Part shown: piece by piece, positions 6,783 through 15,868 of the stretch
Layout of the letters: each line of letters starts with the position of its first letter
Position numbering within the stretch: the first letter of the stretch is position 1
DNA from: Lachnospiraceae bacterium
GTDB lineage: Bacteria; Bacillota; Clostridia; Lachnospirales; Lachnospiraceae
Length of the DNA: 38,696 bases
Direction of reading: 5' to 3'
NCBI GenBank assembly: GCA_015057555.1
Contig: SVEC01000025.1
Coordinates: 1-38,696, forward strand
The notes under the pieces: model-generated
Told to the model about the DNA's origin: nothing
The model's database searches: none
What the model saw: the letters and a program-made list of their open reading frames with translations, nothing else
Translations under genes and position numbers: made by a program

Positions 6783-9065
6783 ATGATTAAGTTATATGAA
6801 GGCGGAGCATACCTTTTAAATGGAACAGAGCTTGTAGCAGATAATAATGATGCTACGGCGGTTCTTTCCCAGAAGGGTATCAATGTAAGTAAGGAAGATG
6901 CGGCTAAGAATACTATGGCTTATGGTATCTTAGAGAAGCACAATACTTCTGGCAATATGGAGCAGCTTAAGATAAAGTTCGATAAGATGACTTCTCACGA
7001 CATTACATTTGTTGGTATTATTCAGACTGCCAGAGCTTCAGGACTTACTGAGTTCCCAGTTCCATATGTTCTTACAAACTGCCACAACTCACTTTGTGCA
7101 GTTGGTGGTACTATTAATGAGGATGACCACATGTTTGGTCTTTCCTGTGCTAAGAAGTACGGTGGAGTTTATGTTCCACCTCATCAGGCAGTTATCCATC
7201 AGTATGCAAGAGAAATGCTGGCTGAGTGTGGTGCTATGATTCTTGGCTCTGATTCACATACTCGTTACGGTGCTCTCGGTACTATGGCTATCGGTGAGGG
7301 TGGTGGAGAGCTCGCTAAGCAGCTCCTAAAGAGAACCTATGATGTAGCTAAGCCAGGTGTTGTAGCTATTTACCTTGATGGAGAGGTTGCTAAGGGAGTT
7401 GGTCCTCAGGACGTTGCCCTTGCAATTATCGGAGCTACCTTTGATTGTGGCTATGTTAAGAATAAGGTTATGGAGTTTGTGGGACCTGGTGTAGATAAGC
7501 TTTCAGCAGACTTTAGAATTGGTATAGATGTTATGACTACTGAGACTACTTGTCTTTCTTCTATCTGGAAGACTGATGAGAAGATTAAGGAGTGGTATGA
7601 CATTCACTATAGACCAGATGCTTATAAGGAGATGAATCCGGGAGCAGTTGCTTACTATGATGGTGTGGTATATGTAAATCTTTCAGAGATTAAGCCTATG
7701 ATTGCTATGCCTTTCCACCCATCAAATGTTTACACTATCGATGAGTTAAATGCTAACCTTATGGATATCTTAGAGGATGTAGAGAAGAAGGCACTTGTGT
7801 CACTTGATGGCAAGGTTGACTTTACACTTAAGGATAAGGTTCGTAATGGAAAGCTTTATGTAGAGCAGGGAATTATCGCTGGCTGTGCAGGTGGTGGTTA
7901 CGAGAATATTGTAGATGCTGCTGATATCTTAAAGGGTAAGTACATAGGAGCAGACGAGTTTACACTTAGTGTTTACCCTGCAAGTACACCTATCTATATG
8001 GAGCTTGCTAAGAATGGAAGACTTGCTGATCTTATCGGAACAGGTGCTATTGTTAAGACTGCATTCTGTGGTCCTTGCTTCGGTGCCGGAGATACTCCTG
8101 CTAACAATGCATTTAGTATTAGACACTCAACTAGAAACTTCCCTAACAGAGAAGGTTCAAAGATTCAGAACGGTCAGATTTCATCAGTTGCACTTATGGA
8201 TGCTCGTTCAATAGCTGCAACAGCTGTAAATAAGGGTTACCTTACATCAGCTACTGATTTGGATGTACAGTACACTTCACCAAAGTACTTCTTTGATAAG
8301 ACTATTTACGAGAACAGAGTATATGACGGTGTAGGCAAGGCTGATAAGGATGTGGAGATTAAGTTTGGTCCAAACATTAAGGACTGGCCGGAGATGATTT
8401 CCCTTACTGATAACCTGCTTCTTAAGATGGCATCAGTTATCAATGACCCTGTAACAACTACAGATGAGCTTATCCCTTCAGGAGAGACTTCATCCTTTAG
8501 ATCTAACCCACTTGGACTTGCTGAGTTTACTCTTTCACGTAAGGACCCTGAGTATGTAGGACGTGCAAAGGCTATCCAGGCAGTGGAGAGAGTACGTGAG
8601 TCAGGTGAGTGCATGTGCTCTACATCAGATGAGATGAAGAATATTATGGATACAATTAAGGAGAAGTTCCCAGAGGTTAAGGGTAAGAATACAGGCTACG
8701 GTAGTACAATATTTGCAGTTAAGCCAGGTGATGGTTCTGCCAGAGAGCAGGCAGCATCCTGTCAGAAGGTTCTCGGTGGATGGGCTAATATTGCTAAGGA
8801 GTACGCCACTAAGAGATATAGATCTAACCTTATTAACTGGGGTATGCTTCCATTTGTAATGGATGAAGACTATGCATTTGATATAGATGACTATGTATTC
8901 GTTCCAGGTATTGTTGACGCTATTAAGAATAAGGATGATATGATTAAGGCGTACGTTGTAAATAAGGGAATGAAGGAAATTTCACTTACTCTTGGTGCAC
9001 TTACAGATGATGAGAGAGATATTATCCTCGCAGGATGCTTAATCAACTACTATAAGGAAGTATAA
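6783..9065 (+). CDS. Aconitase-family hydratase (YbhJ-like)
   Basis: This 760-residue cytoplasmic enzyme belongs to the aconitase/isopropylmalate isomerase superfamily. The start is ATG 6783, 8 nt after GGAGG. The three cysteines that bind the 4Fe-4S cluster are visible: Cys368 in [14 protein letters not shown] and Cys429/Cys432 in FCGPC. The substrate loop [13 protein letters not shown] corresponds to the SxNRNF region of aconitase, and [20 protein letters not shown] is also a family motif. Overall architecture and length fit the E. coli YbhJ branch, annotated as a putative hydratase. Whether it converts citrate or another hydroxyacid cannot be told from the sequence. No citrate synthase or isocitrate dehydrogenase lies nearby. 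Confidence 0.85.
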   Translation: MIKLYEGGAYLLNGTELVADNNDATAVLSQKGINVSKEDAAKNTMAYGILEKHNTSGNMEQLKIKFDKMTSHDITFVGIIQTARASGLTEFPVPYVLTNCHNSLCAVGGTINEDDHMFGLSCAKKYGGVYVPPHQAVIHQYAREMLAECGAMILGSDSHTRYGALGTMAIGEGGGELAKQLLKRTYDVAKPGVVAIYLDGEVAKGVGPQDVALAIIGATFDCGYVKNKVMEFVGPGVDKLSADFRIGIDVMTTETTCLSSIWKTDEKIKEWYDIHYRPDAYKEMNPGAVAYYDGVVYVNLSEIKPMIAMPFHPSNVYTIDELNANLMDILEDVEKKALVSLDGKVDFTLKDKVRNGKLYVEQGIIAGCAGGGYENIVDAADILKGKYIGADEFTLSVYPASTPIYMELAKNGRLADLIGTGAIVKTAFCGPCFGAGDTPANNAFSIRHSTRNFPNREGSKIQNGQISSVALMDARSIAATAVNKGYLTSATDLDVQYTSPKYFFDKTIYENRVYDGVGKADKDVEIKFGPNIKDWPEMISLTDNLLLKMASVINDPVTTTDELIPSGETSSFRSNPLGLAEFTLSRKDPEYVGRAKAIQAVERVRESGECMCSTSDEMKNIMDTIKEKFPEVKGKNTGYGSTIFAVKPGDGSAREQAASCQKVLGGWANIAKEYATKRYRSNLINWGMLPFVMDEDYAFDIDDYVFVPGIVDAIKNKDDMIKAYVVNKGMKEISLTLGALTDDERDIILAGCLINYYKEV

Positions 9066-9116
9066 ATTACTAGGAAAAGACACACCAAAGATTGTATTGG
9101 GATAAGGGGGATTGCT

Positions 9117-9878
9117 ATGAATAAACAGATAAAGAATATAGCAATTGTAGACGATGATGAGATAAGTCGTATTATACTATATAAGTATTTAATATTGGAA
9201 AAGCAGTTTTCTACAAAGCTTTACGCAAGTGGCGAGGAGTTCTTAGAGTCAACATCTAAGATAATGCCGGATTTAGTAATACTAGATATTGAAATGCCTG
9301 GAGTAAATGGTATTGAGGTCTTTGATAGAATGAGAAAGATTAAGGAATTAGAGGATGTTCCTGTAATCTTCCTTACTGGCAAGGAAGATAAGGCTACTGT
9401 TATGAAATGCATCGGTAGAGGTGCAGATGGTTATATGGTAAAGCCTGTAACTAAGGAAGTGTTAAAGTCAAAGCTTAATGAGGTATTAAAGCGTTTCAAT
9501 GAATTTAGAGCAAATAAGACAATTCTTATGATAGATGATGATTTGGAATTTTTAAAGATATCAAAAATTAAGCTATCAAAGTATTACAAGGTACTTACTG
9601 TTGATTCGGGAAAGACTGCCTTAGACTATCTTACATCACATAGAGTAGATGCCATTATATTAGATTACTTTATGCCTTTGTATGACGGAAAGAATATACT
9701 TAACATATTAAAGCATAGAGAAAGCACTAAGAAAATACCAGTAATAATGGCTAGCGCTTTAAGCCATGACGAGGTAATTAATGCATGTGGAGATAATCAA
9801 CCAGATGCAATAATAACCAAACCGATTAACATAGAAGAACTTCTAAGCAAGATAAATATGTTGGTTTGCACTGAGTAG
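9117..9878 (+). CDS. Tandem receiver-domain response regulator (REC-REC), no output domain
   Basis: The 253-residue protein is two complete receiver domains. REC1 has IVDDDE, the phosphoacceptor Asp57 (LDIEMPG), FLTGK and VKPV. REC2 has LMIDDD, Asp183 (LDYFMP), ASALS and TKPI. There is no DNA-binding or enzymatic domain, so it should act by protein-protein contact or as a phosphate relay or sink. The site ATAAGGGGG precedes the ATG. The next gene encodes an HPt protein, so the pair looks like the detached relay part of a phosphorelay. No cognate kinase is adjacent; the hybrid kinase at 28934 is a possible but unproven partner. Confidence 0.88.
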   Translation: MNKQIKNIAIVDDDEISRIILYKYLILEKQFSTKLYASGEEFLESTSKIMPDLVILDIEMPGVNGIEVFDRMRKIKELEDVPVIFLTGKEDKATVMKCIGRGADGYMVKPVTKEVLKSKLNEVLKRFNEFRANKTILMIDDDLEFLKISKIKLSKYYKVLTVDSGKTALDYLTSHRVDAIILDYFMPLYDGKNILNILKHRESTKKIPVIMASALSHDEVINACGDNQPDAIITKPINIEELLSKINMLVCTE

Positions 9879-9898
9879 GGTGATGAAACATTCAAGAG

Positions 9899-9929
9899 AG
9901 CATTATTGGTTAATCCATAATGCTTTTTT
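9899..9929 (+). terminator. Terminator between the receiver and HPt genes
   Basis: AGCATTAT (9899-9906) pairs with ATAATGCT (9917-9924) across a 10-nt loop, followed by six T (9924-9929). The AT-rich stem predicts incomplete termination, so the HPt gene may be expressed at a lower level than the receiver gene. Confidence 0.7.
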
Positions 9930-9959
9930 GATATTACGTTATGATGGGAGTGGTGTTGT

Positions 9960-10598
9960 GTGAGTATAGAAAAACATATAGATGAGCAACTTTCTGAAAA
10001 ACTGCGTGAGCTGGATATTGATGTAAGTATAGGTATTAAGTATTGCGGTGACGTAGATTTTTACAGGGAAGTATTAGATATTGCCTACCAGGTATATTTG
10101 GAAAGATACCCTCAGCTCAGTAGTTATTTTGAGAATAAGGATTACAGGAATTATACTATTATGGTCCATGCCATAAAAAGTGGAGCTGCAAATATTGGTG
10201 CCATAAAGCTTAGTAATATGGCTAAGGCATTGGAGGATGCAGGTAAAATTATGGATTGTGAGTATATTGAAGTTAATCACATGGAATTTTTTTTGTATTA
10301 TCATCAGCTTATGGAGAAATTGGCGGATATGCTTAATTTAAAGGCTGGAAAAGATGCTATAGCTGATAATACCCCTTTACAGGAAATATCCCAACAGGAA
10401 TGGAGAAAAGCTTTAGAAAAAATCCAATATTTTCTAGAGGAGTTAGAGCTTGATATGGCTGAAGAAGTAGTAGAACAGCTTTTTGGATGCAAGCTAGCAG
10501 AGGAAGAAACAAAACTATTAAGGTCCATAAGTAAATCCTTAGGAAACTTTGATGTAGAGGGTGCAAAGGAAAAAATAAAAATACTTATTGCAAAGTAG
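9960..10598 (+). CDS. Stand-alone HPt (histidine phosphotransfer) protein
   Basis: This 212-residue protein begins with GTG, preceded by GGGAGTGG. Residues about 18-110 match an HPt four-helix bundle: DVSIGIKYCGDVDFYREVL, then the phosphoacceptor His70 in MVHAIKSGAANIGA. The C-terminal 70 residues (EWRKALEKIQYFLEELELDMAEEVVEQL) are helical and resemble the extra module that ends many clostridial hybrid kinases. It therefore looks like the detached C-terminal part of a hybrid kinase. With the tandem receiver upstream it can carry phosphate between receivers. Confidence 0.8.
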   Translation: MSIEKHIDEQLSEKLRELDIDVSIGIKYCGDVDFYREVLDIAYQVYLERYPQLSSYFENKDYRNYTIMVHAIKSGAANIGAIKLSNMAKALEDAGKIMDCEYIEVNHMEFFLYYHQLMEKLADMLNLKAGKDAIADNTPLQEISQQEWRKALEKIQYFLEELELDMAEEVVEQLFGCKLAEEETKLLRSISKSLGNFDVEGAKEKIKILIAK

Positions 10599-10702
10599 TG
10601 TAGATGTTAATTATTGTAGGAATAATGTGACGATAAGTGAGTAAAATTCATTCTAACGTTTTATAAAATCATATTAAATATATAGAAAATATTGTCGTCA
10701 CG

Positions 10703-10711
10703 TGATATAAT
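10703..10711 (+). promoter_or_regulatory. Extended -10 promoter of the nfeD-stomatin operon
   Basis: TGATATAAT is an extended -10 (TG at 10703-10704, TATAAT at 10706-10711), 30 nt before the nfeD start. No good -35 is visible at 17 bp. The region from 10599 holds no gene and no clear terminator. Confidence 0.5.
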
Positions 10712-10741
10712 TTGTTGCATAAAAAGAAATGGAGGGATTTT

Positions 10742-11170
10742 ATGGACGTTATTATTTGGCTTATTATCGCAGCAATACTTATTGTGAGTGAGATAGTGTC
10801 CTTAGGACTTACTACAATATGGTTTGCCGGCGGAGCAATTGTTGCAGCTGTCTTGGCACATTTTGGAGCGCATTGGATAGTTCAGATTCTAGTGTTTGCT
10901 ATAGTGTCATTTGTTTTACTGGTTTTAACCAGACCTATTGCCCAGAAGCATCTTATGAAGGATATGGAAAAGACTAATATTGATGGGCTTATTGGTATTA
11001 CAGGTTTAGTAACAGAGACAATCGATAATACTAAAGCAGAGGGAGTTGTAGTTCTTGATGGTAAGGAGTGGACAGCTCGTTCTGTTAGTGGGGAGATTAT
11101 CGAAAAGGACAGTAAAGTTAAGGTTGATAGCATAAGCGGAGTTAAGCTTATGGTAACTAAGAGTGAATAA
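10742..11170 (+). CDS. NfeD-like membrane protein (short form)
   Basis: The start is ATG 10742 after GGAGG; ten further codons are open upstream but overlap the leader. The 142-residue product has two or three membrane segments in residues 1-70 (WLIIAAILIVSEIVSLGL, then FAIVSFVLLVL). A C-terminal OB-fold domain follows (LIGITGLVTETIDN, VVLDGKEWTARSVSGE, VKVDSISGVKLMV), the usual layout of short NfeD proteins. NfeD proteins are partners of stomatin/SPFH proteins, and the next gene is one, 13 nt downstream. The pair is linked to membrane microdomain organisation in bacteria. Confidence 0.88.
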   Translation: MDVIIWLIIAAILIVSEIVSLGLTTIWFAGGAIVAAVLAHFGAHWIVQILVFAIVSFVLLVLTRPIAQKHLMKDMEKTNIDGLIGITGLVTETIDNTKAEGVVVLDGKEWTARSVSGEIIEKDSKVKVDSISGVKLMVTKSE

Positions 11171-11183
11171 GGAGGATATGTTA

Positions 11184-12134
11184 ATGTTATTATCAGGACT
11201 TTCAGGTGGCCAGGTATTTGGTGTGTTTATAGTATTTTTAGCAGTTGTTGTTGTTGCTAGTATGATTAAGATTGTGCCACAGGCACATGCTTATGTTATT
11301 GAGCGACTTGGAACCTATCAGGCAACATGGGGCGTAGGTTTCCATATGAAGCTGCCTATCATTGATAAGGTTGCTCAGAGAATATCACTTAAGGAGCAGG
11401 TTGTAGATTTCCCACCTCAGCCGGTTATCACTAAAGATAATGTTACTATGAGAATCGATACAGTTGTATTCTTCCAGATTACAGACCCTAAGGCATTTGC
11501 GTACGGTGTTGAAAAGCCAATTATGGCAATTGAGAACCTTACAGCTACAACTCTTAGAAATATTATCGGTGATCTTGAGTTAGATGAGACACTTACCTCA
11601 AGAGAGGTTATTAATACAAAGATGAGATCTACCCTTGATGTAGCAACTGACCCATGGGGTATTAAGATAAACAGAGTAGAGCTTAAGAATATCATTCCAC
11701 CAGCAGCTATTCAGGATGCTATGGAGAAGCAGATGAAGGCAGAGCGTGAGAGAAGAGAGCAGATTCTTATCGCAGAAGGTGAGAAGAAGTCAGCTATTCT
11801 TAGAGCAGAGGGACAGAAGGAGTCAGTTATCCTTGCAGCAGAGGCAGAGAAGCAGTCAGCAATCCTTAGAGCAGAGGCAGTAAAGGAAGCTACTATCCGT
11901 AAGGCGGAAGGTGAGGCAGAGGCTATTATCGCGGTTCAGAAAGCAAATGCAGATGGTATCAGATTCTTAAATGAATCAGCTCCAGATCAGGGTGTTCTTA
12001 CACTTAAGAGCTTAGAGGCATTTTCTAAGGCAGCAGATGGTAAGGCCACAAAACTTATTATCCCATCAGAGATTGCAAGCATCGCCGGACTTGCATCTTC
12101 ACTTACTGAGATAGCTTCAAATAAGCAGGATTAA
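11184..12134 (+). CDS. SPFH/stomatin-family membrane protein (paraslipin-like)
   Basis: The chosen start is ATG 11184, 8 nt after GGAGG (11171-11175); the ATG at 11178 is too close to that site. The 316-residue protein has one N-terminal membrane segment (FGVFIVFLAVVVVASMI). The SPFH domain follows (VPQAHAYVIERLGTY, then KLPIIDKVAQRISLKEQVVDFPPQPVITKDN). An Ala/Glu-rich coiled coil built on AEGEKKSAILRAEG-type repeats comes next, and a short hydrophobic C-terminus ends it. Such proteins oligomerise at the membrane and scaffold microdomains with NfeD. Length and order fit the bacterial slipin group. Confidence 0.9.
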   Translation: MLLSGLSGGQVFGVFIVFLAVVVVASMIKIVPQAHAYVIERLGTYQATWGVGFHMKLPIIDKVAQRISLKEQVVDFPPQPVITKDNVTMRIDTVVFFQITDPKAFAYGVEKPIMAIENLTATTLRNIIGDLELDETLTSREVINTKMRSTLDVATDPWGIKINRVELKNIIPPAAIQDAMEKQMKAERERREQILIAEGEKKSAILRAEGQKESVILAAEAEKQSAILRAEAVKEATIRKAEGEAEAIIAVQKANADGIRFLNESAPDQGVLTLKSLEAFSKAADGKATKLIIPSEIASIAGLASSLTEIASNKQD

Positions 12135-12159
12135 TTAGGTTTTAGAGGAGAACTAAAAG

Positions 12160-12555
12160 ATGAAAAGCTTAATGAGTTTTTTGCTGGGTATTGTGTTGAC
12201 AGTACTTGGAGCAGCACTTTTTCTTATGAACATTCATATATCTAATTTTACTTTTTTTTATAGATATAATGGAACCAATGTGACTGCTTTATTATTGATT
12301 GCATTATGTATAATGTTTGTGGTATATGTGGTATATCCAAATATTATTACTGGTGGAATTTTAGGGATTTTATTCCTTTTATTCATGATTTCTGTTATTA
12401 TGAGTATGAAATTTTATGTTAGACATATTACCGCTTTTGAGATGGTGCTTATACTTGCTACCTTCTTTGGAGGTATTGGGCTAGTTATAAGGGGTCTAGT
12501 TCATTCTAAGGATGAGCTTGATTCAGGAAGTGGTAGAGGAACAGGTTCTATGTAA
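12160..12555 (+). CDS. Small multi-pass membrane protein, unknown
   Basis: This 131-residue protein starts 25 nt after the stomatin gene, with TAGAGGAG before the ATG. It has about four hydrophobic segments: LMSFLLGIVLTVLGAALFLM, VTALLLIALCIMFVVYVVY, GILGILFLLFMISVIMS and FEMVLILATFFGGIGLVI. The tail is short and Ser/Gly-rich. No motif is recognised. The position suggests it belongs to the nfeD-stomatin operon and may be a membrane partner. Confidence 0.65.
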   Translation: MKSLMSFLLGIVLTVLGAALFLMNIHISNFTFFYRYNGTNVTALLLIALCIMFVVYVVYPNIITGGILGILFLLFMISVIMSMKFYVRHITAFEMVLILATFFGGIGLVIRGLVHSKDELDSGSGRGTGSM

Positions 12556-12573
12556 TTGATGGTGGAGGTTGCT

Positions 12574-12936
12574 ATGGCAAAAATAGTAGAGTTACAGAAG
12601 GATATGATGAAGGAATTAGCTGATTATAGTCCTAAGATTATATTAGGAACTGAGGAAATAGTCGGTGAGCTTAGAGGTGATAGAAAAAAAGATACTGATG
12701 AGCTTTTCAATCTTGTGATTCAGGGTATAAACTGGGAGATAGAGGTTTTTAATAATTGTGAAAGCCTTATTAATCAGGATTTTAAGTATATTGATAAAGG
12801 CAAGATGGCTACAGCTGTAGTTAGACTTGGTAAGGTGCTTCAGGAGAAGGACGATATTAAGATAGCTGCATGTCTTGAAGTGGATTTTCTTCCATTCTTA
12901 AGATCTATGGAGCAGGCTTCGCTGAGTATCGTGTAG
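12574..12936 (+). CDS. Small helical hypothetical protein
   Basis: The start is ATG 12574, 5 nt after GGAGG; the frame is open to 12556. The 120-residue product is soluble and probably all-helical, with no Cys motif or signal. Sequence such as LFNLVIQGINWEIEVFNNCESLIN and FLPFLRSMEQASLSI is not recognised. It is the last gene before a strong terminator, so it closes the nfeD-stomatin transcription unit. Confidence 0.6.
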   Translation: MAKIVELQKDMMKELADYSPKIILGTEEIVGELRGDRKKDTDELFNLVIQGINWEIEVFNNCESLINQDFKYIDKGKMATAVVRLGKVLQEKDDIKIAACLEVDFLPFLRSMEQASLSIV

Positions 12937-12943
12937 AAATTTC

Positions 12944-12975
12944 AAGGGGAACCAGGTAAGGTTCCCCTTCTTTTT
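12944..12975 (+). terminator. Rho-independent terminator
   Basis: AAGGGGAACC (12944-12953) pairs perfectly with GGTTCCCCTT (12960-12969) around a 6-nt loop, followed by CTTTTT. It begins 7 nt after the preceding stop. Confidence 0.92.
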
Positions 12976-13046
12976 GGGATTTTTTGGCATTAATGACAAA
13001 CTAAAATAAATAGTTTGATAAATAATATAAAAAATGCATAAAAGTA

Positions 13047-13075
13047 TTTAACTTTTTATGTATTAATGTTATAAT
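13047..13075 (+). promoter_or_regulatory. Promoter of glgC-glgD
   Basis: TATAAT (13070-13075) is preceded by TG one base before it (extended -10) and by TTTAAC (13047-13052) with a 17-bp spacer. Predicted transcript start is about 25 nt before ATG 13107. The 170-bp gap holds only the preceding terminator and this promoter. Confidence 0.65.
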
Positions 13076-13106
13076 ACATATAAATTATGCTAAAAGGGGT
13101 GACATT

Positions 13107-14375
13107 ATGATTAAGAAAGAAATGATAGCTATGCTGTTGGCAGGTGGTCAGGGTAGCCGTCTTGGTGTTCTTACATCTAAATTGGCTAAGCCTGCAGTTG
13201 CTTTTGGTGGAAAGTATAAGATTATAGATTTCCCACTTAGCAACTGTATTAATTCAGGTGTAGACACAGTTGGTGTGCTTACTCAGTATAGACCGCTTAG
13301 ACTTAACCAGCATATCGGTATTGGTATGCCATGGGACTTAGATCGTAATATTGGTGGTGTAACAGTTCTTCCACCATATGAGAAGAGTGAGAATAGTCAG
13401 TGGTATACTGGAACTGCTAATGCTATATATCAGAACATAGAGTATATTGATTATTACAACCCAGAATACGTACTTATTTTATCAGGTGATCATATTTATA
13501 AGATGGATTATGAGAATATGCTTGATTACCATAAGACAAGCAAGGCAGATATTACTCTTGCTACATATCAGGTACCTATGGAGGAAGCAAGTAGATTTGG
13601 TGTTGTTATAACTGATGAATCAGGTTGTATTCAGGAGTTCGAGGAGAAGCCAGAAAACCCTAGAAGTAATAAGGCATCTATGGGTATTTACATTTTCAAC
13701 TGGAAGCTTCTTAAGGAATCACTTACAGTTATGAAGGATCAGCCTTCATGTGATTTTGGTAAGCACATTATCCCTTATTGTCACGAGAAGGGTAGCAAGA
13801 TTTGTGCTTACGAATATAAGGGATATTGGAAGGATGTTGGAACTCTCGGTTCTTATTGGGAGGCTAATATGGAGCTTATTGATATTATCCCTGAGTTTAA
13901 TCTGTATGAGGAATTTTGGAGAATATATACCAAGAGTGATGTATTACCTCCACAGTATATAGCACCAGAAAGCTCTGTAGTTAAGAGTATTATCGGTGAG
14001 GGAACTGAGGTTTACGGAGATGTTAGCAGCTCAGTAATTGGTTCAGGAGTATCTATCGGTAAGGGTGCAGTAATTAAGAATTCCATTATTATGAATGGTG
14101 CAACTATCGGTGATGGAGCTGTTATTGATAAGGCTATTATCGCTGAAGGGGTTGTGATTGGTGCAAATGCTGAGCTTGGTGTGGGCGGGGAAGCTCCTAA
14201 CGAGTTCGCACCGCATATCTATTCATTTGGCCTTGTTACAATTGGTGAGAACTCTGTAATACCAGAGGGTGTAAAGATTGGTAAGAATGTTGCTATCTTT
14301 GGAGAGACAACCTTAGATGAATACCCAGGCGGATTACTTAAGAGTGGCTCTAGCATAATAAAGGTAGGTGAATAA
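13107..14375 (+). CDS. glgC: Glucose-1-phosphate adenylyltransferase, catalytic subunit
   Basis: This 422-residue enzyme makes ADP-glucose from glucose-1-phosphate and ATP, the committed step of glycogen synthesis. The N-terminal nucleotidyltransferase domain shows [46 protein letters not shown] and [10 protein letters not shown]. The C-terminal third is a left-handed beta-helix of hexapeptide repeats ([25 protein letters not shown] and onward). The site AAAGGGGTG precedes the ATG. The stop is 1 nt before the glgD start. In Firmicutes GlgC and GlgD form a hetero-oligomer with altered activity and regulation. No glgA or glgB is in the window. Confidence 0.95.
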   Translation: MIKKEMIAMLLAGGQGSRLGVLTSKLAKPAVAFGGKYKIIDFPLSNCINSGVDTVGVLTQYRPLRLNQHIGIGMPWDLDRNIGGVTVLPPYEKSENSQWYTGTANAIYQNIEYIDYYNPEYVLILSGDHIYKMDYENMLDYHKTSKADITLATYQVPMEEASRFGVVITDESGCIQEFEEKPENPRSNKASMGIYIFNWKLLKESLTVMKDQPSCDFGKHIIPYCHEKGSKICAYEYKGYWKDVGTLGSYWEANMELIDIIPEFNLYEEFWRIYTKSDVLPPQYIAPESSVVKSIIGEGTEVYGDVSSSVIGSGVSIGKGAVIKNSIIMNGATIGDGAVIDKAIIAEGVVIGANAELGVGGEAPNEFAPHIYSFGLVTIGENSVIPEGVKIGKNVAIFGETTLDEYPGGLLKSGSSIIKVGE

Positions 14376-14376
14376 T

Positions 14377-15501
14377 ATGAGAGCGATAGGTATTATTTTG
14401 GCCGGTGGTAACAGCGGCAGAATGGGTGATTTATCAGCAAAGAGAGCGGCAGCGGCTATGCCTATAGTTGGAAGCTATAGAGCTATCGATTTTGCCCTTT
14501 CTAATATGACTAACTCACATATCCAAAAGGTTGCAGTTTATACTCAGTACAATTCACGCTCACTTAATGAGCACCTTAATTCTTCTAAGTGGTGGGACTT
14601 CGGAAGAAAGCAGGGAGGACTTTATGTATTTACTCCAACTATTACATCAACAAATAGCTTCTGGTACAAGGGAACAGCAGATGCTCTTTTCCAGAATATA
14701 AACTTCCTTAAGTCAGCACATGAGCCATATGTAGTTATTGCATCTGGTGATGGTATTTATAAGCTTGACTACAATAAAGTTCTTGAGGAGCATATAGCTA
14801 CAGGAGCTGATATTACTATAGTATGTAAGGATATTCCAGCAGGTGAGGATGACATTAACCGTTTTGGTGTTGTAAAGCTTGCAGAGGATAACAGGGTTAT
14901 AGATTTTGAGGAGAAGCCACTTGTTGCAGAGACAAACACAGCTTCAATCGGTGTTTATGTTATAAGACGTAGACAGCTCATCGAGCTGCTTGAGGCCTGC
15001 GCAGCAGAGGGTAGAAGTGATTTTGTTAATGATATATTAGTAAGATATAAGAATGTTAAGAAGATTTATGCTTACAAGTTGGATTCTTACTGGAGAAACA
15101 TTGGAACCATAGATTCATACTTTAAGACCAATATGGATTTCCTTAACAAGGATGTTAGAGATTACTTCTTCAGACAGCATCCGGATGTATATTCAAAGGT
15201 AGAGGATTTGCCACCAGCTAAGTACAATGGCGACGCAGTGGTTAATAATTCGCTTATTGCCAGTGGATGTATAATCAATGGTACTGTAGAGGATTCTATA
15301 TTATTTAAGAAGGTATACATTGGCAACAATTGTGTTATCAAGAATTCTATTATTCTTAATGATGTACACATCGGCGATAACTGTTACATTGAGAACTGTA
15401 TTGTTGAGAGTAGAGATACATTAAGAGCTAATACAGTACACACTGGTGACCCTAACCAGATTAAGGTTATCGTGGAGAAGAATTTTAGATACGCACTGTA
15501 G
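14377..15501 (+). CDS. glgD: Glucose-1-phosphate adenylyltransferase subunit GlgD
   Basis: The start is ATG 14377 with AGGTAGGTG upstream inside the glgC 3' end. The 374-residue product is a GlgC paralogue. It keeps IGIILAGGNSGRMGDLSAKRAAAAMPIVGSYRAIDF-type sequence but replaces the usual GxGxRL and lysine patterns, as GlgD proteins do. It ends in a shorter beta-helix (VNNSLIASGCIINGTVEDSI). GlgD is mostly considered a modulating subunit of GlgC. One-nt spacing to glgC indicates coupled translation. Confidence 0.93.
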   Translation: MRAIGIILAGGNSGRMGDLSAKRAAAAMPIVGSYRAIDFALSNMTNSHIQKVAVYTQYNSRSLNEHLNSSKWWDFGRKQGGLYVFTPTITSTNSFWYKGTADALFQNINFLKSAHEPYVVIASGDGIYKLDYNKVLEEHIATGADITIVCKDIPAGEDDINRFGVVKLAEDNRVIDFEEKPLVAETNTASIGVYVIRRRQLIELLEACAAEGRSDFVNDILVRYKNVKKIYAYKLDSYWRNIGTIDSYFKTNMDFLNKDVRDYFFRQHPDVYSKVEDLPPAKYNGDAVVNNSLIASGCIINGTVEDSILFKKVYIGNNCVIKNSIILNDVHIGDNCYIENCIVESRDTLRANTVHTGDPNQIKVIVEKNFRYAL

Positions 15502-15539
15502 GATAAGCTGCAAGACATTATAAAAAGGGGGATGGTACG

Positions 15540-15809
15540 ATGCAGATAACAGATGTAAGAGTAAGGAAGGTTACAAAGGAAGGTAAGATGAGGGCAGTGG
15601 TTTCTATAACCATTGATGATGAATTTGTAGTACATGACATTAAGGTCATAGATGGAGAGAAGGGCTTATTCATCGCTATGCCAAGCAGAAAGGCTTCCGA
15701 CGGAGAGTATAAGGATATAGCACATCCTATTAACTCTGAGACTAGAGATAAGATACAGACTCTAATACTTGAAAAGTATGCGGAGACTGCTTCTGAAACT
15801 GAAGAATAA
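15540..15809 (+). CDS. spoVG: SpoVG-family RNA/DNA-binding regulator
   Basis: The 89-residue protein begins [11 protein letters not shown] and contains [35 protein letters not shown] in sections, the characteristic SpoVG sequence. AAAGGGGG precedes the ATG. SpoVG proteins bind nucleic acids and affect sporulation, cell-wall and virulence genes in Firmicutes. The acidic C-terminal tail is normal for the family. It lies between glgD and hprK on the same strand. Confidence 0.95.
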   Translation: MQITDVRVRKVTKEGKMRAVVSITIDDEFVVHDIKVIDGEKGLFIAMPSRKASDGEYKDIAHPINSETRDKIQTLILEKYAETASETEE

Positions 15810-15824
15810 TCAGTGCATAATATT

Positions 15825-15852
15825 GGGGCTGTCTTATGGACAGCCTCCTTTG
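15825..15852 (+). terminator. Weak terminator or attenuator between spoVG and hprK
   Basis: GGGGCTGTC (15825-15833) pairs with GACAGCCTC (15839-15847) around TTATG, followed by CTTTG rather than a proper T-run. The hairpin ends 10 nt before the hprK ribosome site GGAGG (15857-15861). It could reduce read-through or slow hprK translation. Confidence 0.45.
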
Positions 15853-15868
15853 ATTTGGAGGTGAAAAG

